Positions 1-5,764 of a stretch of DNA of 5,889 nt are shown in pieces. Location of the stretch: positions 1 through 5,889 of the forward strand of contig CALKTZ010001282.1 in the NCBI GenBank assembly GCA_937997355.1. The letters are read 5' to 3'. A program made the position numbers and the translations under genes. The notes beneath the pieces are model-generated. The model was given only the letters and a program-made list of their open reading frames with translations. It was not told the origin of the DNA and did no database searches. This DNA comes from an uncultured Planctomycetales bacterium (GTDB taxonomy: Bacteria > Planctomycetota > Planctomycetia > Isosphaerales > Isosphaeraceae). Positions within the stretch are counted from its first letter, which is position 1. Each line of letters starts with the position of its first letter.

Positions 1-39
1 ATGAAAGTTTTCGCCGAAGGGACAGGATAGGAGCCGATC

Positions 40-774
40 ATGTCCGCCTCCGCCAACACACGACTCCAAGTCCGTCCTCTCTCCCGCGAGGAGGTCCGCA
101 GCCTGGATGTGCGCGCGGCCCGGGAGCTGAGTCTGCCGACATTGGTCCTGATGGAGAACGCCGGGCGCGGGGCGGCCGAGATCCTCCGGCAGCATGCGGG
201 GGCGGACGCGCGGGTCCTGATCCTGTGCGGCCCCGGCAACAACGGCGGCGACGGCGGCGTGGTCGCGCGTCACCTCGACGCCTGGGGATACGCGGTCCGG
301 GTCCTCTGGCTGGCCGAACAATCGGCCCTCCGAGGCGACGCCGCCGCGCAATGGGAGATCGTCGAGAAGTCGGGCATTCCGCAAATCGCCGCCTCCGACC
401 CGGCCGATCGGTTCGACACGCTCTTGCAAGATGCCGACTGGCTGGTGGACGGCCTGTTCGGGACCGGCCTCTCCCGTCCGATCGAGGGACCGGCGCGGCG
501 GGTGATCGAGGCGTTGAACGGATCGGGTAAGCCGATCCTGGCGCTCGACCTCCCCTCGGGGCTCGATTGCGACACCGGCGAACCCCTCGGCGGCCTGGCG
601 GTGCGTGCCCGGGTGACGGTGTCGTTCGTGGCCCCCAAGCTCGGCTTTTCGATGCCCGGCGCGGCCGTGTTCACCGGCACCGTCGAGGTGGCCGAGATCG
701 GCCTCCCCCGCTGCCTCCTCGCGCCGTTTTTGGTCGATTCCGAAAAAAGTCCGATTGGTCCCCCCGGCTCGTGA
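40..774 (+). CDS. nnrE: NAD(P)H-hydrate epimerase (YjeF N-terminal domain protein)
   Basis: This cytoplasmic repair enzyme interconverts the R and S forms of hydrated NADH and NADPH, so that the S-specific dehydratase can restore the cofactor. The 244-residue protein shows the family motifs in order: MENAG at 38-42, the glycine-rich GPGNNGGDG loop at 64-72, DGLFGTGLSRPIEGP at 137-151, LDLPSGLDCDTG at 169-180 and APKLG at 198-202. These cover the whole Rossmann-like YjeF_N domain. There is no C-terminal ADP/ATP-dependent dehydratase (NnrD) domain, unlike the fused E. coli protein, so the dehydratase should be encoded elsewhere. The start at 40 is supported by a GGAG at 30-33, six bases upstream. 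The last ten or so residues (SEKSPIGPPGS) look unconserved and are encoded by one arm of a terminator-like inverted repeat. Family assignment is firm; the enzymatic role is inferred from the family. Confidence 0.95.
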   Translation: MSASANTRLQVRPLSREEVRSLDVRAARELSLPTLVLMENAGRGAAEILRQHAGADARVLILCGPGNNGGDGGVVARHLDAWGYAVRVLWLAEQSALRGDAAAQWEIVEKSGIPQIAASDPADRFDTLLQDADWLVDGLFGTGLSRPIEGPARRVIEALNGSGKPILALDLPSGLDCDTGEPLGGLAVRARVTVSFVAPKLGFSMPGAAVFTGTVEVAEIGLPRCLLAPFLVDSEKSPIGPPGS

Positions 775-801
775 CACTACTCGCGGAAATCGGAATTTTT
801 T
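743..801 (+). terminator. Probable Rho-independent terminator overlapping the 3' end of nnrE
   Basis: The arms AAAAAAGTCCGATT (743-756) and AATCGGAATTTTTT (788-801) are complementary at 13 of 14 positions; the one mismatch is G749 against A795. The loop is 31 bases and contains the nnrE stop codon. The right arm ends in six T, and on the opposite strand the left arm also yields a T tract, so it could work in both directions. The long loop and the modest GC of the stem make its strength uncertain. It lies 31 bases before the start of the sigma factor gene and suggests that gene is transcribed separately. Confidence 0.5.
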
Positions 802-832
802 GCCTGGAGACTCGACGGAGCCGGGACGCGCA

Positions 833-3238
833 ATGGGAGAATCCACCGAGAGCCAGAGCCGGGCGAGATCGAACCCAGACTACCTGACGACCCTCTTCGA
901 AACCGGGACGGCCTCCGGCCTGACCGACGGAGAATTGCTCGACCGGTTCGTCGGCCGTCGCGGTGAATCCGCCGAAGCGGCCTTCGCGGCCCTCTTGCAG
1001 CGCCACGGGGGGATGGTGCGCCGGGTCTGCCGCGAGATCCTGGAGAATGCGCACGATGCGGACGACGCCTTCCAGGCGGTCTTCCTGATCCTCGCCAGGA
1101 GCGCCGGGACGATCCGGCATCGCGGCTCGGTGGGCCCCTGGCTGTACGGGACGGCGCTTCGGGTGTCGCGTTGCGCGCGGTCGTCCCGGGCCAGGCGGCG
1201 GCGTCATGAGCGGAGGCGCGGGTCGATGGACGAAGCCGCGAATGGTGCCAGCAACGCGGAGTCGTTCGATCCCGCCGTGGGTCGCGCGATCCACGAGGAG
1301 ATCGGCCGGCTGGCGGAGAAGCATCGATCTCCGGTGGTGCTGTGCTACCTCGAAGGGTTGACCCACGAGATGGCCGCGCACCAGCTCGGCTGGCCGGTGG
1401 GGACGGTCCGGAGCCGCCTGGCCTGGGCGCGCGACAAGCTCAAATCGCGGCTGGAGCGGCGGGGGATTGCCCCCTCGCTGATTCCGGCGGGTTTGGCGCG
1501 AGTCGGCGAGCTGGCCGTCACCTCGACCCCCAAGATCCCGATTTCCTCGGCGTTGACGGAATCCACGTTGCGCGCGGCGATGGAGATGGCCTCGGCAGAT
1601 CCGGCGCTTGCCGGAACTGTCTCGGCCTCGGTCGCCGCCCTGATCGAGGAAGGGCTGAAATCGATGTTCTGGGCCAAATTCAAACTCCTGGCCGCGACCA
1701 CCCTCGCGGCCGGCGCGATCACCGCCGGCGCGGGGATCGGGGCGTATTCGTATTCCGACTCATTGCGATCGGCCGATGGCGGGGATCAGGAGCAGCAACC
1801 CGCCGCGCCGGCGGTCTCGAAGAAGCCCGAGGAGAAAGCCAAAAAGGCGGAGCTTCCGAGGGTCTCCCCGCCGGGGGGGACCGCTATCGTTTTGAATCCC
1901 GGCGATCGGCTTCACGCAATGGCCCTGGGGCAGGTGCGGGATTTGATCAAGGAATACGACACAAGATACGCGGAGACGTCCAAGCGATTTAATCTGGCCC
2001 GGGGCACGGCCCCTGAGTTTCAGCAGGAGATCCTGGTGAAAGGTCCCAATGTGGCCATGTACGCCGGTGGATTGCTGGGAATCGCCGAGCAATTCAGGGG
2101 CACGTCGGCCGCCGAAGAGGCCCTCGCCTGGATCGTGAAACACCTGCTATTCGGCTCGATTTCGGAACGGGGCAAGGAGATCCTGGCGCGGGATCATGCC
2201 TCGTCAACCGGGCTCGCGAATTTCTTCGATCAAAATATCAGTCTACTCCCGGGCAATTCGTGGGGGTCGCCGGGGGCCGAGAAGCTTCTGAGAAATGTCG
2301 CGTCGAAAAACCCCTCGCGCAAGATCCAGGGGCTGGCGACCTATCAACTGGCCAAATTCCTGATTCAGCAGGCGGATTATCTCCTCGGTCAGGGGCGATT
2401 CAGCTTCGATGGATTCAATCGTCAATCTCACCGCCTCCCGGCCGCCGGTTGGGGAGATGATTATTTCGATCGGCTCGCGAAGAAGGATCCGGATCGGCTG
2501 ATCCGGGAAGCGGAACAGCTTTTCGAGCGAGTGATCGCCGAGCCCGATTTCGCCGGGATCGAGGTGCGGGACGTCTATGATCTCCGGCTCCCCGACCATC
2601 CCGCCACATTGGCGGCGGCGGCGAAAATCCGCCTCGACGAGATCCGGCGTCTGGGCGTCGGCAAGCCGGTCCCGGAGATTGCCGGCATCGACTTCGATGG
2701 CAAGCCGTTCAAGCTGAGCGACCAGCGAGGGAAGGTTGCCCTGATCTACTTTTGCGAGCTGGTGCGATCGGATCCCGGGATTCCCCTCGGATTCTCCCCT
2801 AAGGCGCTTCGCATCCGAGACGCGCTGAATCAACATCCGGCCGGATCGGCCGTCGCCCTCGGCGTGCCCGTGGCCGACGTGATCGAGATCCAGACGCCGA
2901 CCTCCGTGATGTATCTCACCGGTCCGAGGCCGGCGATCGTGGGGTTGGATCTGCCGAAGGGCGAGCAAGTCAAGCTGCCGACTCGGGATCAGGTCAAGTC
3001 CGCCGTGCAAGCGGCCAACTCGCCGATTCGGTTCTTGCCGGATTTCGGCCCGGATGGCCAGCCCGGCCCGATCCGCACCGCATGGCACGCACAGGGAGGA
3101 GACATCATCCTGGTCGACCATCGCGGCGTGATCCGCTTCAAACAGTCGTCCGCCGGTGGGGCATTCGAGGAGATGCTCAAAAAACTGGTCGACGAAGGGG
3201 CGAAGAATCTCGCCGCCGAGAAGAAGGCCGCGCCTTGA
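833..3238 (+). CDS. ECF sigma factor with a membrane span and degenerate TlpA/thioredoxin-like C-terminal domain
   Basis: This 801-residue protein joins a transcription factor to a probable sensor. Residues 31-128 are sigma region 2 (LTDGELLDRFV, AFAALLQRHGGMVRRVC, DADDAFQAVFLILAR, GPWLYGTALRV). Residues 153-211 are region 4, with the helix-turn-helix around MAAHQLGWPVGTVRSRL. A linker leads to one hydrophobic segment at about 282-304, followed by a charged Pro/Lys-rich stretch (320-345) and a helical region (about 355-607). The C-terminal domain (about 610-790) resembles redoxins: VPEIAGIDFDGKPFKLSDQRGKV, then ILVDHRGVIRFK. The CxxC site is absent; C641 is the only cysteine after the membrane span. 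The architecture matches the planctomycete-expanded ECF group (ECF01-Gob type), in which C-terminal extensions are thought to replace anti-sigma factors. The start at 833 fits the usual N-terminus of the group. The upstream in-frame ATG at 755 would overlap nnrE and add an atypical 26 residues. The ribosome site is weak (GGAG at 817-820). Target promoters and signal are unknown. Confidence 0.9.
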   Translation: MGESTESQSRARSNPDYLTTLFETGTASGLTDGELLDRFVGRRGESAEAAFAALLQRHGGMVRRVCREILENAHDADDAFQAVFLILARSAGTIRHRGSVGPWLYGTALRVSRCARSSRARRRRHERRRGSMDEAANGASNAESFDPAVGRAIHEEIGRLAEKHRSPVVLCYLEGLTHEMAAHQLGWPVGTVRSRLAWARDKLKSRLERRGIAPSLIPAGLARVGELAVTSTPKIPISSALTESTLRAAMEMASADPALAGTVSASVAALIEEGLKSMFWAKFKLLAATTLAAGAITAGAGIGAYSYSDSLRSADGGDQEQQPAAPAVSKKPEEKAKKAELPRVSPPGGTAIVLNPGDRLHAMALGQVRDLIKEYDTRYAETSKRFNLARGTAPEFQQEILVKGPNVAMYAGGLLGIAEQFRGTSAAEEALAWIVKHLLFGSISERGKEILARDHASSTGLANFFDQNISLLPGNSWGSPGAEKLLRNVASKNPSRKIQGLATYQLAKFLIQQADYLLGQGRFSFDGFNRQSHRLPAAGWGDDYFDRLAKKDPDRLIREAEQLFERVIAEPDFAGIEVRDVYDLRLPDHPATLAAAAKIRLDEIRRLGVGKPVPEIAGIDFDGKPFKLSDQRGKVALIYFCELVRSDPGIPLGFSPKALRIRDALNQHPAGSAVALGVPVADVIEIQTPTSVMYLTGPRPAIVGLDLPKGEQVKLPTRDQVKSAVQAANSPIRFLPDFGPDGQPGPIRTAWHAQGGDIILVDHRGVIRFKQSSAGGAFEEMLKKLVDEGAKNLAAEKKAAP

Positions 3239-3286
3239 ACGTCGAACTGGTGGCATGGCACCCAGGACCCGCCGATACCGGCCTAT

Positions 3287-3305
3287 CCCGTTCGGCGCGG
3301 GTCTC
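3287..3305. repeat. 19-base direct repeat, copy A
   Basis: CCCGTTCGGCGCGGGTCTC recurs at 3418-3436 with a single C-to-T difference, in the same orientation, on the other side of the REP-like palindrome. This copy overlaps the left arm of the hairpin at 3293-3317. Its function is unknown. Confidence 0.55.
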
Positions 3306-3317
3306 CCGACCCCGCCG
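3293..3317 (+). terminator. GC-rich hairpin, possible terminator of the sigma factor gene
   Basis: CGGCGCGGGTC (3293-3303) and GACCCCGCCG (3308-3317) form ten base pairs with one bulged base and a four-base TCCC loop. The stem begins 54 bases after the sigma factor stop codon. The nearest T-rich stretch (TTTGTTTTT) lies about 20 bases further on, which is too far for a textbook intrinsic terminator. It may instead act as an RNA-stabilising 3' end structure. Confidence 0.35.
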
Positions 3318-3354
3318 ATCGTAGGTCTCCAGAGCTTTGTTTTTGCATCGGCCC

Positions 3355-3401
3355 GCGAAAAAAGGGACAGGCACGGCGCTTCGAGCCAGTCCCGTTTTCG
3401 C
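3355..3401. repeat. REP-like palindrome, also a candidate bidirectional terminator
   Basis: The outer arms GCGAAAAAAGGGAC (3355-3368) and GTCCCGTTTTCGC (3389-3401) pair almost completely. After an A/A mismatch the stem continues with GGC (3370-3372) against GCC (3385-3387), leaving a 12-base tip. The core, GGGACAGGCAC followed by GAGCCAGTCCC, resembles from memory dispersed REP-type palindromes linked to REP-associated tyrosine transposases (RAYTs) in several bacterial phyla. Read on the minus strand, the stem runs into CCCTTTTTTCGC, so it could terminate the minus-strand gene whose stop lies about 67 bases away. Only one copy is present here, so repeat status cannot be shown from this window. 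Confidence 0.5.
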
Positions 3402-3417
3402 TGCGGCCTTGCCGATT

Positions 3418-3436
3418 CCCGTTCGGCGTGGGTCTC
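3418..3436. repeat. 19-base direct repeat, copy B
   Basis: CCCGTTCGGCGTGGGTCTC matches copy A at 18 of 19 positions. It is followed by CTCTTTTTTCG, a short T run, but lacks the complementary arm that turns copy A into a hairpin. Confidence 0.55.
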
Positions 3437-3468
3437 TCTTTTTTCGTGTTGGTTTCCCTATACCGGCG

Positions 3469-4455
3469 TCAGACGCGGGCGGCGGTGATGATCTGATCGA
3501 GCCTGGGGGCGGTCCACCACGATTCCCCCTTGTAATCGGGGGCGGGGGTCGGCTGGCGGAATACCTTCATGCCGCCGTCGGGGACATAGAAACAGGCCAG
3601 GTAGTGAAATTTGGCATCGAGCTGCCCGTATCGGCTGTGGAGCGGGCTCTTGAGCATGGCGATGAGCACGTCGTCGGTGATGGCGACGGGCCTCTGATCG
3701 CCCTCGTCGTTGACGACCCCATCGGGGAGGTTGTTGGGGCCGTTCTTCTGGGTCCAGAAGCCGGTGGTCTCGTCGCAACGGAACCAGTGAAAGCCCGTCA
3801 GGGCGGCGATCACCACCGCCCGGTAGTGGTTGTCCCTGGGCGGGGGGAGGGAGAGGTCGGCCTCCGAGGCGTGATCGGCATCATACCCCTTCGCCGTGAA
3901 GCCCACCCGGATCTTGATCGACTGCTTCGCGCCGTCCTGGATGACCCCGGCGATCAGCCGCTTGTAATAATCGACGAGGTCGGAACCCAGGAGCTGGTTC
4001 TTCCCCTCGAACCCGCCGGGCACCGGGTCTCCCTGGGATTTCGGCTCTCGGCATTTCATCGCGTACGCGTAGCAGTTTTCCGAGTAAGGCCCCGCCTTCC
4101 AGTCGGGCTCCATCACGGGGAACATGTGATACAACTGCCCGGCGCGGACGATCTCGTCGGTGAGGAAGACGATCGGGCTGGTCTTCACCGACTGGTAGAG
4201 CACCTGGTTGTGCCGCTTGCTCTTCATCCAGAAGTTCAGGTCTCCCTGCAGCGCCGGGTCTTTCTCCTTGGCCGAGTATTTTTCGAACTTCTGCATCTTC
4301 CAGTCGGCGACCGCCTGGATGATCGCCTGCAAATTGGTTTTTGATGGCGATTTCTCGTAGACCCGAAGCGCCGCCTCGATAGCCTTGAAGTTCTTGGACT
4401 CCAGCGAAGTGCGGGTGACGCCCGTCAAATTCCGCCACTCATTGCCCGTGATCAT
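3469..4455 (-). CDS. Uncharacterised soluble protein with NCYAYA and HWFR motifs (possible papain/NlpC-like fold)
   Basis: The function of this 328-residue protein is not established. Residues 1-110 appear mostly helical (for example FKAIEAALRVYEKSPSKTNL and IIQAVADWKMQKFEKY). Residues 115-295 hold the distinctive part: ENCYAYAMK with C128, DNHYRAVVIAAL with H209, GFHWFRCDETTGFWTQKNG with H223, VNDEGD at 248-253 and a final FHYLACFYVPDGG. From memory, this order (a Cys-Tyr-Ala-Tyr-Ala motif, a hydrophobic strand, HWYR, W-[ST]-x-K-x-G, then Asp/Gly) recurs in bacterial proteins of unknown function. A Cys followed by a His is compatible with a cysteine peptidase or amidase, but that is inference. 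No signal peptide or membrane span is visible, so the protein is probably cytoplasmic unless exported by a non-Sec route. The start at 4455 is chosen for its AAAGGA site; an in-frame ATG at 4626 would add 57 residues that look non-coding. Confidence 0.85.
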   Translation of the reverse strand: MITGNEWRNLTGVTRTSLESKNFKAIEAALRVYEKSPSKTNLQAIIQAVADWKMQKFEKYSAKEKDPALQGDLNFWMKSKRHNQVLYQSVKTSPIVFLTDEIVRAGQLYHMFPVMEPDWKAGPYSENCYAYAMKCREPKSQGDPVPGGFEGKNQLLGSDLVDYYKRLIAGVIQDGAKQSIKIRVGFTAKGYDADHASEADLSLPPPRDNHYRAVVIAALTGFHWFRCDETTGFWTQKNGPNNLPDGVVNDEGDQRPVAITDDVLIAMLKSPLHSRYGQLDAKFHYLACFYVPDGGMKVFRQPTPAPDYKGESWWTAPRLDQIITAARV

Positions 4456-4461
4456 CGGAGA

Positions 4462-4467
4462 TCCTTT
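4462..4467 (-). promoter_or_regulatory. Shine-Dalgarno site that sets the start of the Cys/His protein gene
   Basis: Read on the minus strand, AAAGGA ends six bases before the ATG at 4455-4453. This strong, well-spaced site favours the 328-residue form over the longer reading from 4626. Confidence 0.7.
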
Positions 4468-4486
4468 GATTCGCTCGCGGCGAATC
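4468..4486 (-). promoter_or_regulatory. Leader hairpin or operator next to the ribosome site
   Basis: GATTCGC (4468-4474) and GCGAATC (4480-4486) are perfect seven-base inverted repeats with a five-base spacer. The repeat directly abuts the Shine-Dalgarno sequence of the minus-strand gene. It could be a protein-binding operator or an RNA hairpin that affects ribosome access. Neither role is demonstrated. Confidence 0.35.
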
Positions 4487-4592
4487 GCGTAGGTCGGCAC
4501 GACTCTTTGGATGCACAGGGAAGCGACCATTCGAGATGAGACATGACCCAGACCGAGAGTCCCGTTAATTCCGGCGGTCTCGGCCGTTCGGC

Positions 4593-4604
4593 ACCGAATT
4601 CGGT
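4593..4604. promoter_or_regulatory. 12-base perfect palindrome, possible operator
   Basis: ACCGAATTCGGT reads identically on both strands. It lies about 140 bases upstream of the minus-strand gene and 190 bases upstream of the plus-strand gene. The symmetry would suit a dimeric regulator, but a single copy of this length may be chance. Confidence 0.25.
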
Positions 4605-4713
4605 CATCTATGGCTGATTTCAACATCCCCGAACGAATTGGTCAAGCCATTGCGAATTTGCATCATTAAAGTCGGATGCCGGCCTGGGAAATCGGGCGAT
4701 GTCCGGAGAAATT

Positions 4714-4727
4714 CGACAAAGTTGTCG
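4714..4727. promoter_or_regulatory. Dyad CGACAA-AG-TTGTCG, possible operator
   Basis: Perfect six-base arms with a two-base centre lie about 70 bases upstream of the membrane protein start, within the likely promoter zone. No matching second copy was seen, so the regulatory role is only a suggestion. Confidence 0.3.
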
Positions 4728-4795
4728 GGCGGTCGGTTGTAAGATCGGTTTCGATCGATCTGTCCGAGTGAACGATTTTATGGAGCACCCCGGCG

Positions 4796-5584
4796 ATGTC
4801 GAATACGACGGACGAATCCGATCCGGATGGAGCGGCTCCCCGTGTCGTCGAGATCGCAGGCGGTTCGTCTGAACGCCGGGTGCGTCGCAAGCGTATCGTC
4901 TCGGCATTAATCGAGAGCACGGCGGTCGGCCTGATTTACGGGCTGGCCGATGTGAATCGCACGGAGTCGTCGTCCTGGATCTTATTGACCCTGGCCCTTG
5001 CCTGCGTCTTCCTCGGCTTCCGGCATGCCGGCCTCGCCTGGATCTGCTGGCCGCCGCTGGGCCTCGGCCTCTATTTCGTGCATGTCGCGGCGATCCTTTG
5101 GGGATACAAGCAACCTTATGTCGAGGTGGATATTCCCAACGCGTCGGCGACCCTGGGATTCGTGGGTGCCGCGGGGATGCTGCTCGCGATCGGCGTGGCG
5201 ACCCGCGCCGCTTTCTCCGCGATGGGATGGTTCCGGCCGGATGGGCGGCCATTCCCGTTGTTTTCGGTTCACGGCGTGATCAACACGATCGGCACCGCGA
5301 TCGCCCTGACAATCTTCTCGTGGGCCGTTACGCCCGATGGAACGCGATACGCGCCCGGCTACGACGAGGCGAAGTTCCATCGCATTCGGGTCGGGATGAC
5401 CGAAAAGGAGGTTGCGGCCATCCTCGGCGAGCCTTTCCACAAGGTGCCCTGGAACGAAAAAGCGGATCGCATCTGCTGGATGTACACCGTGCAGAGGACG
5501 AGCGTGAGCAATTACTGGAGACGCTGGATCTTCGTGGAAAATGGCAAGGTGAGCGACGTCGTCAGCGATTACTTCTACGACTGA
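4796..5584 (+). CDS. Five-span membrane protein with BamE/SmpA-like C-terminal domain
   Basis: I do not recognise this 262-residue protein as a named gene. A polar, acidic N-terminus and a basic stretch (ERRVRRKR, 26-33) are followed by about five hydrophobic segments, near residues 34-51, 60-78, 81-103, 117-138 and 158-178. The basic stretch suggests a cytoplasmic N-terminus, which with five spans would place the C-terminus outside. The soluble tail (about 190-262) contains IRVGMTEKEVAAILGEP, the signature opening of the SmpA/OmlA/BamE-like fold, then WMYTV, WIFVENGKV and VSDYFYD. In classical BamE this fold sits in a small outer-membrane lipoprotein of the beta-barrel assembly machinery; here it is tethered to the inner membrane and no lipobox is visible, so a BamE role should not be assumed. 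The start at 4796 has GGAG at 4782-4785, ten bases upstream. It lies downstream of a divergent intergenic region and is probably transcribed alone. Confidence 0.85.
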   Translation: MSNTTDESDPDGAAPRVVEIAGGSSERRVRRKRIVSALIESTAVGLIYGLADVNRTESSSWILLTLALACVFLGFRHAGLAWICWPPLGLGLYFVHVAAILWGYKQPYVEVDIPNASATLGFVGAAGMLLAIGVATRAAFSAMGWFRPDGRPFPLFSVHGVINTIGTAIALTIFSWAVTPDGTRYAPGYDEAKFHRIRVGMTEKEVAAILGEPFHKVPWNEKADRICWMYTVQRTSVSNYWRRWIFVENGKVSDVVSDYFYD

Positions 5585-5721
5585 GGGCCTCGAACGTCGA
5601 TCTTCGTTCCCCGTATTGAAGCTTTGGGATTTGCCCGCCCCGGCACCGAATGAAGGCCCCACGCCCTTGATAGAATCTTGGAGACCCGCGCCGAACAGAA
5701 CTTCTGTTTCGATCCGGACGG

Positions 5722-5760
5722 CGATTCCCCGAGGAATCGGCCGGGAAATCCCGATATCGG
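5722..5760. repeat. Cluster of three adjoining palindromes
   Basis: CGATTCC/GGAATCG (5722-5739, four-base loop), CGGGA/TCCCG (5742-5753, two-base loop) and the ten-base palindrome CCGATATCGG (5751-5760) follow one another, the last two overlapping. The second and third therefore offer mutually exclusive pairings. This could be a structured RNA, the 3' end of the upstream transcript or a protein-binding cluster. Confidence 0.4.
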
Positions 5761-5764
5761 CTTC

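Larger units (their letters stand above)
3239..3468. other. Non-coding region between convergent genes
   Basis: These 230 bases separate the 3' ends of the sigma factor gene (+) and the Cys/His protein gene (-). No convincing gene is visible on either strand. The region holds a GC-rich hairpin at 3293-3317, a REP-like palindrome at 3355-3401 and a 19-base direct repeat (3287-3305 and 3418-3436). These are listed separately. Confidence 0.7.
4456..4795. other. Divergent intergenic region
   Basis: These 340 bases lie between the 5' ends of the minus-strand Cys/His gene and the plus-strand membrane protein gene, so both promoters should be here. I could not identify a convincing -35/-10 pair for either gene. 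The region is less GC-rich in places (around 4636-4672) and contains several inverted repeats: 4468-4486, CCGAGA/TCTCGG at 4553-4583, a 12-base palindrome at 4593-4604 and a dyad at 4714-4727. No credible small gene or RNA gene was seen. Confidence 0.6.

Noticed and set aside
1..30. Open frame reading MKVFAEGTG then stop immediately upstream of nnrE
   Set aside because: It could be the last codons of an upstream gene, but nine codons at the window edge give no way to tell this from chance.
755..832. Longer N-terminus of the sigma factor from the ATG at 755
   Set aside because: It would overlap the nnrE end and the terminator-like repeat and add 26 residues unlike the usual N-terminus of this sigma group; the ATG at 833 fits better.
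343..840. 13-base word GCGCAATGGGAGA occurring in nnrE and at the sigma factor start
   Set aside because: The first occurrence is in coding sequence in a different context; the shared word is most simply chance.
2243..3256. 337-codon minus-strand frame opposite the sigma factor gene
   Set aside because: It lies opposite recognisable helical and redoxin-like sequence, and its own translation has an Arg/Gly/Pro/Asp-rich shadow composition.
3337..4344. Long plus-strand open frame of 335 codons opposite the Cys/His gene
   Set aside because: It is the antisense shadow of a GC-rich coding region: its sequence is rich in Gly, Val, Leu and Arg, shows no recognisable motif, and lies opposite a gene with a good ribosome site.
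4456..4626. 57-residue N-terminal extension of the minus-strand Cys/His protein
   Set aside because: The internal ATG at 4455 has a strong, well-placed AAAGGA site, and the extension does not look like protein with a structured fold or a signal peptide.
5671..5676. TAGAAT as a -10 promoter box
   Set aside because: One mismatch from TATAAT, but no acceptable -35 element at 16-18 bases upstream, and planctomycete promoter rules are too loose for a call.
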